DNA of 64,000 nucleotides from Dyella telluris (GTDB taxonomy: Bacteria > Pseudomonadota > Gammaproteobacteria > Xanthomonadales > Rhodanobacteraceae). Positions 54,168-62,888 of this stretch are shown piece after piece. Where the stretch lies: the NCBI RefSeq assembly GCF_014297575.1, contig NZ_CP060412.1:3658001-3722000 (forward strand), read 5' to 3'. The first letter of the stretch is position 1. Every line of letters begins with the position of its first letter. Below the pieces are notes generated by a model, which did no database searches, was not told where the DNA came from, and saw nothing but the letters and a program-made list of their open reading frames with translations. The position numbers and the translations under genes were made by a program.

Positions 54168-56993
54168 ATGAATACGGTGATGCATGGGTTGCGCTACCGC
54201 CGCGGGGCGGTGTTGGTGTGGCTGGCGCTCGGCCTCGGGGCGTGCGGTGGCGGCGGGGGTAATACGCGGCCCACGCAGCCGACCACTCCGCCCTCGACCC
54301 CACCCTCGACCCCGCCTTCGTCATCCACGGTGGCGCAGCCACCCATCGATGCGCAGCTGAGCCTTACCAACACCTATGCGGCGCACAACGCGGGCTATAC
54401 CGGCGCAGGCGTCACCATCGGCGTCGTGGATACCGGGGTCATGTCCACCCACCCGGCACTGGCCGGGCGCGTGATCAAGGAACTGACCTATGTCGATCCG
54501 AGCACGAACAACCTGAAGGTGGATGACGCCAACGGCCACGGCACCTATGTGGCGGAAATCGCTGCGGGCAAGCCGTTCGGCCAGTTCGTCGGCGGCATTG
54601 CGCCGGGCGCGGACATCGTGTCGGCGCGCATCATCGACGACAACGCGCCTGACGATAACGGCAGCACGCCCTCTACTCCCGTGAGTTCTTCGGATGCCAT
54701 TCCGCTGGGCCAGGTGAATGCGGACCTGATCGCCAATGGCGTGAAGGTGATGAACAACTCCTGGGGCGGCATCAGCTGGAGCGCTACCGACACCGCCACC
54801 ACGCAGGGCTTCCACGACGCATACAACACCTTCATCAACAGCTGGGGTGGCCTGGTGGTGTTCGCTGCCGGCAACGACTCGCAGGCGAACCCGAGCACCA
54901 TCGCCTCGCTGCCCAGCCTGGCGCCCGATCTCGAAAAGGGCTGGCTTACGGTCGTGGCGACCAACAGCAACAACCCGACGCAACTGGAAAGCTATTCGAA
55001 CAAGTGCGGCGTCGCCATGAATTACTGCCTGGCCGCACCGGGCGATGTCATCGTGAGCGGCAAGAGCGACACCAGCACCAGCAACGAAACCTACTGGATC
55101 GTGGAGGGCACCTCGCTGTCGGCGCCCCAGGTCTCGGGTGCGGCGGCGCTGGTGTGGCAGGCCTACCCGTACTTCACCAACGACCTGGTGCGGCAGACGC
55201 TGCTCGGCACGGCCGATCCACTCGGCGGCTCGCAACCCAACGCCACCTTCGGCTACGGCGAACTCGACGTCGGCAAGGCAGTGAACGGGCCGGAGCAGTT
55301 CAACTGGGGCGATGTCACCGTGAGCTTCAGCGGCAGCTCCAGCTGGAACAACCCCATTTCCGGTGCAGGCGGCCTGATCAAGCAGGGTAGCGGTACGCTC
55401 ACGCTCACGCAGCCGTCCAGCTATACCGGACTCACCCAGGTGCAGGGCGGCATGCTGGTGGCCGCGTCGCTGGCATCAAGCGTGAGCATCGGGGCGCAGG
55501 GCGTGCTTAGCGGAACGCCGTCGATCGGCGGCTCGGTGACCAACCAGGGTGTGCTGGCGGTGGCCGGTTCGGATGTGACGGTGGCTGGCAACTACGCGCA
55601 ACAGGGCGCGGGCCGGCTCGCGGTGTCGCTGGGGTCGGCCATGCGCGTTACCGGTTCGGCGGCGCTGAGCGGTGGCGACCTGTACATCACCGGCATCAAT
55701 CAGGGATATGTGGCCAATACCCATACGGACGTCCTTACCGCCAAGGGCGGCATCACCGGCACCTTCTCGGCACTCGATGTGGCCACCGGCGTGCTGCTTG
55801 CAGCCACCCTCAACTACAACCCCACCGATGCCTGGTTGAACGTAAGCCAGGTGCAGGCGACCGCGGTCACCGGCATGACCTACACGCCGGCATCGTTCGC
55901 CGCGGCACAGCGCGTCGACGGCGCGTTCGCCACCATCAATGGGCAGAGCAGTTCCGGCACCACCGTCACGGGCAGTCCGCTGCCGAGTTCCTTCATCAGC
56001 GGTGCGGCAAGCCTGCAGCAGACGGCCACCACCAGCGCGCTGCAGCAGTCGCTGAGTTCGTTGTCCGGCCAGCTGCATGCGGCCAGTGCCGCGATGACTT
56101 TCGATGCGATGGACGCCGGCACGCGCGCCCTGTCGCAACGCTTCGACCGGCTCGCCGACACCAGCGCCGTGGGTGGCTGGAATCAGAACCTCGGCAGCTA
56201 CGGCAGCATGAGCCGCAGCGGCTACGACAACGTGGGTTATGACCTGAGCGGCTGGATGGTGGGCCAGGATCGCCGCCTTGGCAGCAATGGCGTGCTGGGC
56301 TTCGCTGTCAGCCAGAGCGAAGACCTGGGGCGTCTCGACGAGTTCGCCGACCAGGGGCGCAGCCGTGCCGTCGAAGGCATGCTCTACGGCGGCATCGTGC
56401 AGAACCAGTGGTACGCGATGGGGCGACTGGGCATGGGCTCCTTTCGAGAGGACATGCGCCGCCACGTTGAACTTGGCAGCGATGTGGAGAGTGTCGCCAG
56501 CGACGCCAACGGCACCTATGACGTTGCATACGGCGAAAGCGGCTATCGCATGCGGTGGGCCGGCGTGGACGTCACGCCGTACATGAACCTGCAGTACGCG
56601 AACATCCGCAGCGACGGCTTCAATGAACTGGGCGGCGACGGCTTCGGCCTGAAAGCCGGCTCGCAGGCCGTCGAACGCTGGCAGGCGGGCGCAGGCCTGC
56701 GTGCAGGACGTGACTGGACCTTCTCCGCCGGAAGCCGCCTGAGCGTGCAGGCGCACCTGCTGTGGCAGCGTGCCTTCAGCATGCGTGGTGACGTGCTGGA
56801 CGCCAGCTTTGCCGTGCTCAATCAATGGGCGCCGGTAGGCGGCATCGGGCTGTCCCGTTACGGCGGCGATGCCGGCCTCAGCGTGGACTGGGCGTTCTCG
56901 CGGCGATCCAGCCTGTCGCTGGGCATGGACGAATACGTCGCCCAGCACGAGCACGGCAAGATGGACACGCTGGCCTACCGCCTCTCGTTCTGA
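54168..56993 (+). CDS. S8 serine-protease autotransporter, copy 1
   Basis: 941-residue autotransporter. N-terminal signal with LGACGGGGG, which looks like a lipobox (Cys around residue 27), then a Thr/Pro/Ser linker. The subtilase passenger (about 60-390) has the triad D88 (VVDTG), H124 (GHGTYV) and S316 (GTSLSAPQ), with VFAAGNDSQ for the oxyanion Asn. A beta-helix-type stalk with an autotransporter-associated repeat (LIKQGSGTLTLTQ, about 400-480) leads to a 12-strand beta-barrel at the C terminus (about 660-941) ending in Phe. Probably a surface or secreted protease. An alternative start lies four codons downstream. Confidence 0.9.
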   Translation: MNTVMHGLRYRRGAVLVWLALGLGACGGGGGNTRPTQPTTPPSTPPSTPPSSSTVAQPPIDAQLSLTNTYAAHNAGYTGAGVTIGVVDTGVMSTHPALAGRVIKELTYVDPSTNNLKVDDANGHGTYVAEIAAGKPFGQFVGGIAPGADIVSARIIDDNAPDDNGSTPSTPVSSSDAIPLGQVNADLIANGVKVMNNSWGGISWSATDTATTQGFHDAYNTFINSWGGLVVFAAGNDSQANPSTIASLPSLAPDLEKGWLTVVATNSNNPTQLESYSNKCGVAMNYCLAAPGDVIVSGKSDTSTSNETYWIVEGTSLSAPQVSGAAALVWQAYPYFTNDLVRQTLLGTADPLGGSQPNATFGYGELDVGKAVNGPEQFNWGDVTVSFSGSSSWNNPISGAGGLIKQGSGTLTLTQPSSYTGLTQVQGGMLVAASLASSVSIGAQGVLSGTPSIGGSVTNQGVLAVAGSDVTVAGNYAQQGAGRLAVSLGSAMRVTGSAALSGGDLYITGINQGYVANTHTDVLTAKGGITGTFSALDVATGVLLAATLNYNPTDAWLNVSQVQATAVTGMTYTPASFAAAQRVDGAFATINGQSSSGTTVTGSPLPSSFISGAASLQQTATTSALQQSLSSLSGQLHAASAAMTFDAMDAGTRALSQRFDRLADTSAVGGWNQNLGSYGSMSRSGYDNVGYDLSGWMVGQDRRLGSNGVLGFAVSQSEDLGRLDEFADQGRSRAVEGMLYGGIVQNQWYAMGRLGMGSFREDMRRHVELGSDVESVASDANGTYDVAYGESGYRMRWAGVDVTPYMNLQYANIRSDGFNELGGDGFGLKAGSQAVERWQAGAGLRAGRDWTFSAGSRLSVQAHLLWQRAFSMRGDVLDASFAVLNQWAPVGGIGLSRYGGDAGLSVDWAFSRRSSLSLGMDEYVAQHEHGKMDTLAYRLSF

Positions 56994-57188
56994 TCGGGTC
57001 GCCCCCGCCATCGGCGGCGGATCATGGGACGGGCTGCCGTCGGCGCGGGCTGTCCCGTCCGTGACGCCCGCAAGAAAATCCCTCCGCAAAGTTGTGCGAA
57101 GATGGCCGCAGGAAGTGCTGGCGGAGTCCAGTGAAGGACCGTCGCGCTAGGGATGCATGGGATGCCCGAAAGGGGCGCAGGGGGAACT

Positions 57189-60128
57189 ATGGATAGTGGT
57201 CTGGGTGGAATGCGTTTCCACCGCATGTCTGTGCTTGTGTGGATGGCGCTGGGTGTCAGTGCCTGCGGCGGTGGCGGCAACGGGAACGTCAAACCCGCGC
57301 AGCCGTATAGCCCTCCAAGTCCGGGGTACACGCCGCCGAGTTCCGGCTACACGCCACCCACGTCGCCCGGGCAGGGTGGTGGTTCCACGCCACCGACCAC
57401 CCCGCCCACCACGCCACCGACGACACCCCCTTCCAGCCAGCCGCCGATCGACGCGCAGCTGTCACTTACCAATGCCAAGGCGGCGCAGCAGGCCGGTTTC
57501 ACCGGTGCGGGTGTCACCATTGGCGTGGTCGACAGCGGCATCATGCGCAATCATCCGGCGCTGGCCGGCAAGGTCACCCAAGAGCTGACCTACATCGACC
57601 CGGCCAGCAACAACCTTGCCGTCGACGATGTCATCGGGCACGGCACGTGGGTATCCGAAATCGCCGCTGGCAGTGCCTTCGGTCAGTTTGCCGGCGGTGT
57701 GGCTCCCGGCGCATCGCTGGTATCGGCGCGCATCCTTGCGGACAAGTCGGGCGACGACAACGGCACCACGCCGCCGTCCACGGTGGACGCTTCCGAGGCG
57801 CAGTTCTTCCAGGTCGTGAACAACGACCTGATCAATGCCGGCGCCAAGGTGATGAACAACTCCTGGGGCGGCATCACCTGGAGTGCGAGTGACACGGCGA
57901 CCACCAAGGCCTTCCACGACGCCTACAGCACCTACATCAACAACTTCGGCGGACTGGTGGTGTTCGCGGCCGGCAACGACTCGCAGGCCAATCCCAGCAC
58001 CACGGCTGCGCTGCCCAGCATGCCGGGTGCGCAGGATCTGGAAAAAGGCTGGCTGGCCGTGGTGGCGCTGGACAGCAACAACCCCAAGCAGCTGGCCAGT
58101 TACTCCAACCAGTGCGGCGTCGCCATGAACTACTGCCTGGCGGCACCGGGCGACGTGATCGTCAGCGGCAAGGACGATACGGCAACCAGCCAGACCTATT
58201 GGATCGTCAAGGGCACCTCGCTCGCTGCGCCTGAAGTTTCCGGTGCTGCTGCGCTGGTATGGCAGGCCTTTCCGTATTTCACCAACGACCAGGTACGCCA
58301 GACCCTGCTCGGCACGGCCGACGATCTGGGCGCACCAGGCGTGGACCCGGTATTTGGTTACGGTGCGCTGGATGTGGGCAACGCGGTAAAGGGGCCGGGC
58401 CGCTTCGACTGGGGCACCTTCAGCGTCACGCTCAACACCAATTCCACCTGGGGCAATGCCATCAGCGGCGCAGGTGGCCTCACCAAGGATGGCGTTGGCA
58501 CGCTCACGCTCACGCAGGCGCCGAGCTACACCGGCGACACGACGATCGAGCACGGCACGCTGGTGGCGCCGTCCATCGCCGGGCCGCTGTACATCGACCA
58601 TGTCGATGCCGTAATGACCGGTGCGCACAGCTTCGGCGCTGACGTGCAGAACCTGGGCACGCTGGTCGTCGCCGGCGGCGACGTGCATGTCAGCGGCAGC
58701 TACTACCAGGGCTTTACGGCCACTGATGGTCAGACCGGTCGGCTCGCCCTCGAGCTGGGCCGTTCGCTGAATGTCGACGGCAAGGCGGTGCTGGCCGGCG
58801 GCAATCTCTACGTCATCGGCGCCATGAACGGCTATGTCGTCAATGCGCACACCAACGTGCTCACCGCCAAGGGCGGCCTCACCGGCCAGTTCACCGGGCT
58901 GGACGTGGCCCAGGGCGTGCTGCTGTCGGCAACGCTCAACTACGACAGCACCAGCGCCTGGCTCAACGTGTCACAGGTGCAGGCCAGTGCCGTGAGCGGC
59001 ATGGCGTACACCCCGGCATCGTTTGGCGCCGCGCAGCGCGTGGACAACGCGTTTGGCGTGATCAATTCGCAGGTCACGCAGACTGCCGGCTCGTCAGGCG
59101 CAAGCGGTAGCCCCGTAGGCACCGACTTCGTCACCGCCGCGGCCAACCTGCAGCAGACGCAGACCACGGTGGCCTTGCAGCATTCGCTGGAAAGTCTTTC
59201 CGGGCAGCTGCATGCGGCAAGTACGGCGATGACCTTTGAAGCCATCGACGCTGGCACGCGCGCCTTGTCCGATCACTTCGACGGGCTGGTCGACGCCCGC
59301 ACCACCGGTGGCTGGGCGCAGACGCTGGGTTACCACGGCAGCATGAGCCGCAGCGGTTACGGCAACGTGGGTTATGACCTCAACGGCTGGATGGCCGGCC
59401 AGGATCGCAAGCTCGGCAGCAACGGCGTGGTGGGTTTTGCGGTGAGCCAGAGCCAGGGCCTTGGTCGTCTCGCCGAATACGCCGACCAGGGCACCAGCAA
59501 CGCCGTCGAAGGCATGCTCTACGGCGGCGTGATGCAGGACGCCTGGTACTCCATGGGGCGGCTGGGTTACGGCACCTATCGGGAAAACATGCGTCGCCAC
59601 CTCGAACTGGGCAGCGACGTGGCTGGCGTGGCCAGCGACACCAATGGTCGCTACGCCGTGGCCTACGGTGAAAGCGGCTATCGCGTCTCGCTGGGCAGCG
59701 TGCAGTTCACGCCCTACGCCAACCTGCAGTACGCACACATCCAGCGCGATGGCTTCAACGAACTGGGCGGTTACGGTTTCGGGCTGAAGGCTGGCTCGCA
59801 GAACGTCGAGCGTTGGCAGGCCGGTGTCGGCGTGCGCGCCGGGCATACCTGGTCGCTGTCCGGTGGCGGCAGTCTGGGCCTGCAGGGGCGCGTGCAATGG
59901 CAGCAGGCCTTCGCCACGCATGGCGATGTGTTCGATGCCAGCTTCACGGGTGTGGATCAGTGGGCACCCGTGGGCGGCGTGGGGTTGTCGCGTTACGAAG
60001 GGCAGGTGGGGTTGTCGCTGGACTGGACGATGTCGGTGCGGTCGAGTCTGCAGTTCGGGATGGATCAGTATGTGGGGCAGAACAGTCAGGGGTTGATGGG
60101 GATGGTCAACTATCGGCTGAATTTCTGA
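57189..60128 (+). CDS. S8 serine-protease autotransporter, copy 2
   Basis: 979-residue paralogue of the preceding gene, in the same orientation 195 bp downstream. It has signal VSACGGGG, a longer linker with TPPTTPP repeats (about 45-95), and a subtilase domain with D115 (VVDSG), H151 (GHGTWV) and S344 (GTSLAAP). The stalk and C-terminal barrel (ending NYRLNF) align with copy 1 over their full length. The start follows a GGGGGA sequence. Tandem duplication with divergence suggests two proteases of different specificity. Confidence 0.9.
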   Translation: MDSGLGGMRFHRMSVLVWMALGVSACGGGGNGNVKPAQPYSPPSPGYTPPSSGYTPPTSPGQGGGSTPPTTPPTTPPTTPPSSQPPIDAQLSLTNAKAAQQAGFTGAGVTIGVVDSGIMRNHPALAGKVTQELTYIDPASNNLAVDDVIGHGTWVSEIAAGSAFGQFAGGVAPGASLVSARILADKSGDDNGTTPPSTVDASEAQFFQVVNNDLINAGAKVMNNSWGGITWSASDTATTKAFHDAYSTYINNFGGLVVFAAGNDSQANPSTTAALPSMPGAQDLEKGWLAVVALDSNNPKQLASYSNQCGVAMNYCLAAPGDVIVSGKDDTATSQTYWIVKGTSLAAPEVSGAAALVWQAFPYFTNDQVRQTLLGTADDLGAPGVDPVFGYGALDVGNAVKGPGRFDWGTFSVTLNTNSTWGNAISGAGGLTKDGVGTLTLTQAPSYTGDTTIEHGTLVAPSIAGPLYIDHVDAVMTGAHSFGADVQNLGTLVVAGGDVHVSGSYYQGFTATDGQTGRLALELGRSLNVDGKAVLAGGNLYVIGAMNGYVVNAHTNVLTAKGGLTGQFTGLDVAQGVLLSATLNYDSTSAWLNVSQVQASAVSGMAYTPASFGAAQRVDNAFGVINSQVTQTAGSSGASGSPVGTDFVTAAANLQQTQTTVALQHSLESLSGQLHAASTAMTFEAIDAGTRALSDHFDGLVDARTTGGWAQTLGYHGSMSRSGYGNVGYDLNGWMAGQDRKLGSNGVVGFAVSQSQGLGRLAEYADQGTSNAVEGMLYGGVMQDAWYSMGRLGYGTYRENMRRHLELGSDVAGVASDTNGRYAVAYGESGYRVSLGSVQFTPYANLQYAHIQRDGFNELGGYGFGLKAGSQNVERWQAGVGVRAGHTWSLSGGGSLGLQGRVQWQQAFATHGDVFDASFTGVDQWAPVGGVGLSRYEGQVGLSLDWTMSVRSSLQFGMDQYVGQNSQGLMGMVNYRLNF

Positions 60129-60137
60129 GTGTGGGCT

Positions 60138-60164
60138 CTCTCCCCCTATCCTTCGGGGAGAGGG
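60138..60164. repeat. CTCTCCCC hairpin repeat
   Basis: Arms CTCTCCCC and GGGGAGAG around a 9-nt loop, 10 bp after the stop codon of the second autotransporter. Member of the same hairpin family as 49791-49813. It may serve as the transcription stop of that gene, but no T run follows. Confidence 0.7.
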
Positions 60165-60361
60165 TTGGAAGGGGGGGCTCGCCTCACTGCCTCATGCGAG
60201 CCGTCACTCCGGCGTAGGCCGTACAAGCGCGAAGCGTGCCACACGGGACTCGCTTCGCGCCGCAGAACGCCCGTGGGGCGGCCCCGAAGGGGCGAGCGCA
60301 GCGAGTCATCCAGAGCCTTGGTGGTCGGTTTTCGCCACACCGCTTCATTCTTTTGACCGTC

Positions 60362-60779
60362 ATTCCTGCGGAGGCGGGAGGCGCTTTTCAATCGCCAGAT
60401 GGCGGGTCATCCAGTGTCTTTGCTCTGGCCTTCGGTAGTCATGCAGGCGCCAGGTTGCCGCGTACGCCGCGGGGGCGTTTCGACCTCCTGCCGGAGGCCG
60501 AGTCACTTTTCTTTTGCTGGCCCAAAAGAAAAGTAACCCAAAGAAAATGGCCTTAAAGGCTGGCAGCATTCCGGTGGGATAAGCCCGAACGGCTGAGGAA
60601 CGTTGTTGCGTGGCAACCTCCGCCTCTACACAGCGGGCACACCGAAGCGCTTCGCAACGCGCCGAAGCGCTGAGGACTTAACGCGGAGCGTCGTGCCGCT
60701 GCGCGGCACCTCCTTCCTTGCCACTCGGGTGTTCACGTTGAACATCACCTATCGCTCGTCCTCTCCCGTTCGGGAGAGG
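60362..60779. repeat. Long intergenic repeat, copy B
   Basis: About 418 bp in the same orientation as copy A (49866-50275), with long identical blocks such as GAGGAACGTTGTTGCG, CCTCCGCCTCTACACAGCGG and GGCCTTAAAGGCTGGCAGCA. Ends with a CCTCTCCC/GGGAGAGG hairpin (60760-60779). It lies in the 1.47-kb gap between the autotransporters and liuA, in which I find no coding gene. Confidence 0.88.
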
Positions 60780-60838
60780 ACTGGGGTGAGCACTGAGGCG
60801 AGAATGAAGCGGGCATCACACGGTGCGAAACACCCCCT

Positions 60839-60918
60839 GTAGGAGCGCACCTTGTGCGCGACCGCAGCGCCATGTCGATACCGCTCCGTCAGGTGGTCGC
60901 GCACAAGTGCGCTCCTAC
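60839..60918. repeat. REP-like palindromic repeat, copy 2
   Basis: GTAGGAGCGCACCTTGTGCG at the left and its inverse GCACAAGTGCGCTCCTAC at the right with the spacer ATGTCGATACCGCTCCGTC, nearly identical to 3626-3704. The left arm has one extra C (CACC against CAC). Confidence 0.85.
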
Positions 60919-61151
60919 AGAAAAGCCCGTGCCGGATACGGCGTCACAGCGAGAGACTCCATGTGCAGCGCAGTGGCACGAGTCGCGAACAGGGTTCGCT
61001 CCCGCCGACAAGACCAGCCGCCACGCAATACGCCACCGCGCATAGCGGCGCGATGTGCAGCGAAGCTGCACGAGCATTCGGCTCTGGCTCCAGCTTTTGA
61101 CCTACCCGCCCCCTTGAGCTGCGGTGAGGGGCGGACGAGAAGGCCCGCAGG

Positions 61152-61248
61152 GGGATCGGCAGGGATGCCGATCCCTTTTCGACAGGACAGGGAGGTCCTG
61201 TCGAAAAGCCCGGCCGACCCTCACGGACTGGCCGGCTTCACCGGCCAG
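61152..61248 (+). other. Cluster of hairpins, two with AGGGA loops
   Basis: Three stem-loops in a row: GGGATCGGC-AGGGAT-GCCGATCCC (61152-61175), CTTTTCGACAGGAC-AGGGAG-GTCCTGTCG... (stem 61175-61188 with 61195-61208, 14 bp) and CTGGCCGG-CTTCA-CCGGCCAG (61228-61248). The stems are perfect. The first two display AGGGA in hexaloops, which is the ANGGAN style bound by CsrA/RsmA. Whether the region is transcribed is unknown. Confidence 0.6.
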
Positions 61249-61275
61249 CGCCGCGATGGGGGTGCCTTTTCTTTT

Positions 61276-61450
61276 GGTTACTTTTCTTTGGGCAAGCAAA
61301 GAAAAGTGACCCGGCCTCCGGCAGGAGGTCGGAAGCCCGCCGCAGGCGAGCCAGGTTGCGGTAACGCCAAGACGAAAACCGAGCGCAAAGTCGCTGGACC
61401 CCAGCTTGACCAGCCATTCGGCTGTTGAAAAGCGCCTCGCTGTGGTGACG
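61276..61450. repeat. Long intergenic repeat, inverted partial copy C
   Basis: Begins with a 15-bp hairpin GGTTACTTTTCTTTG/CAAAGAAAAGTGACC, then GGCCTCCGGCAGGAGGTCGG and ends TTCGGCTGTTGAAAAGCGCC. These are the inverse of the left part of copies A and B in the same order, but more diverged and with an altered middle. Confidence 0.75.
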
Positions 61451-61600
61451 GCGTTGATGAAATCGCGCGGCAAGGCTTGCCCATCATCACCGCAGCAGTG
61501 GCCATGCCCCAAATCTCTTCGCATAGAAACGAAAGAGAAAACCAGCGGCAAGCGCGCCACGAAGCCCCGGCATCCCCCATCACCGGAACATCGTCACCTC

Positions 61601-62758
61601 TCACGCCTTCCCGTGAAACAACTCCCGCCCGATCAACATGCGGCGAATCTCGTTCGTGCCTGCGCCAATCTCGTACAACTTCGCATCGCGCAGCAGGCGT
61701 CCCGCCGGGAATTCGTTGATGTAGCCATTGCCACCCAGGGTCTGGATGGCTTCCAGCGCCACCTTCACCGCGTTCTGCGACGCGTTGAGCAAACACGCAG
61801 CAGGGTCGATGCGGGATTTCACCTTGTTGTCGAACTGCTGGGCAACCATGTACGCGAAGCCACGTGAGCTCTGCAGGGCGGTGTACATGTCGGCGATCTT
61901 CGCCTGCATCACACCGAAGGTGCCGATGGGAGCGTTGAACTGCTTGCGTTCGCGCACGTAGGGCAGGGAGATATCCAGGGCAGCCTGCATCAGGCCGATG
62001 GGCCCGCCCGACAGCACCAGGCGTTCGGTGTCCAGGCCACTCATCAGTACGCGCACGCCTTCGTTCACTTCACCCACGATGTTTTCTTCGGGGATCTCGC
62101 AGTCCTCGAACACCAGTTCGCAGGTGTTGGAGCCACGCATGCCGAGCTTGTCGAGTTTCTGCGCGGTGCTGAAACCCTTCATGCCCTTTTCGATGATGAA
62201 GGCGGTCATGCAGCGACTGCCAGCGGGTCGCGGCGCGGTGCGCATGTAGACCAGCAGTACATCGGCATCGGGGCCGTTGGTAATCCACATCTTGGTGCCG
62301 TTGGCGACCCATACGTCGCCTTTCTTCTCCGCCTTGCAGCTCATCGAGCCGACCACGTCGGAGCCGGCGCCCGGTTCGCTCATCGCCAGCGCGCCGACGT
62401 ATTCGCCCGTGCACAGCTTGGGAATGTACTTGCGGCGCTGTGCTTCGTTGCCGTTGTGGAAAATGTTCTGAACGCACAGGTTGGAGTGCGCGCCATAGGA
62501 AAGTCCGACCGAGCCGGAAGCGCGGGAGATTTCCTCCATCGCCACCATGTGGGCCAGGAAACCCATGCCGCTGCCGCCGTACTCTTCCGGAATGGTGATG
62601 CCGAGCAGGCCCATGTCGCCGAATTTGCGCCACAGGTCGGCGGGAAAAAGATTCTCGCGATCGATGTGGTCGGCGCGGGGAGCGATCTCCTTTTCGGAAA
62701 ACGCGTGCACGCTTTCGCGCAGCAGATCGATCTCTTCACCCAACGGAAACGGACGCAT
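61601..62758 (-). CDS. liuA: Isovaleryl-CoA dehydrogenase
   Basis: 385-residue acyl-CoA dehydrogenase (FAD) oxidising isovaleryl-CoA to 3-methylcrotonyl-CoA, the first committed CoA step of leucine breakdown. The catalytic Glu is at the isovaleryl-type position, E245 in [18 protein letters not shown], rather than in the C-terminal helix used by most relatives. Other features: [56 protein letters not shown]. The start at 62758 (MRPFPLG) is chosen over an in-frame TTG three codons upstream. It stands alone on the minus strand with repeats downstream. Confidence 0.95.
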   Translation of the reverse strand: MRPFPLGEEIDLLRESVHAFSEKEIAPRADHIDRENLFPADLWRKFGDMGLLGITIPEEYGGSGMGFLAHMVAMEEISRASGSVGLSYGAHSNLCVQNIFHNGNEAQRRKYIPKLCTGEYVGALAMSEPGAGSDVVGSMSCKAEKKGDVWVANGTKMWITNGPDADVLLVYMRTAPRPAGSRCMTAFIIEKGMKGFSTAQKLDKLGMRGSNTCELVFEDCEIPEENIVGEVNEGVRVLMSGLDTERLVLSGGPIGLMQAALDISLPYVRERKQFNAPIGTFGVMQAKIADMYTALQSSRGFAYMVAQQFDNKVKSRIDPAACLLNASQNAVKVALEAIQTLGGNGYINEFPAGRLLRDAKLYEIGAGTNEIRRMLIGRELFHGKA

Positions 62759-62888
62759 ACCTACCAACTCCGGAATTGCAGAAGGCCTTCATGGTACCGC
62801 GCCGTCCGTGACAAGCCGTTGCGCGACGCACAACCGTCAGCCTCGTTTCAGTCGCGGCGTGCCGCGCGGATCGCTGGTTTTCCAGCCC

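Noticed and set aside
57300..57440. TPPTTPP and GYTPPS repeats in the second autotransporter as a CRISPR-like or microsatellite array
   Set aside because: The repeats are in frame and encode a Pro/Thr linker between the signal and the protease domain; there are no unique spacers.
60603..61428. Open frames in the repeat region (for example 60603-60842 and 60823-61428)
   Set aside because: They translate the repeated elements and hairpins, differ between copies by frameshift, and lack ribosome-binding sites.
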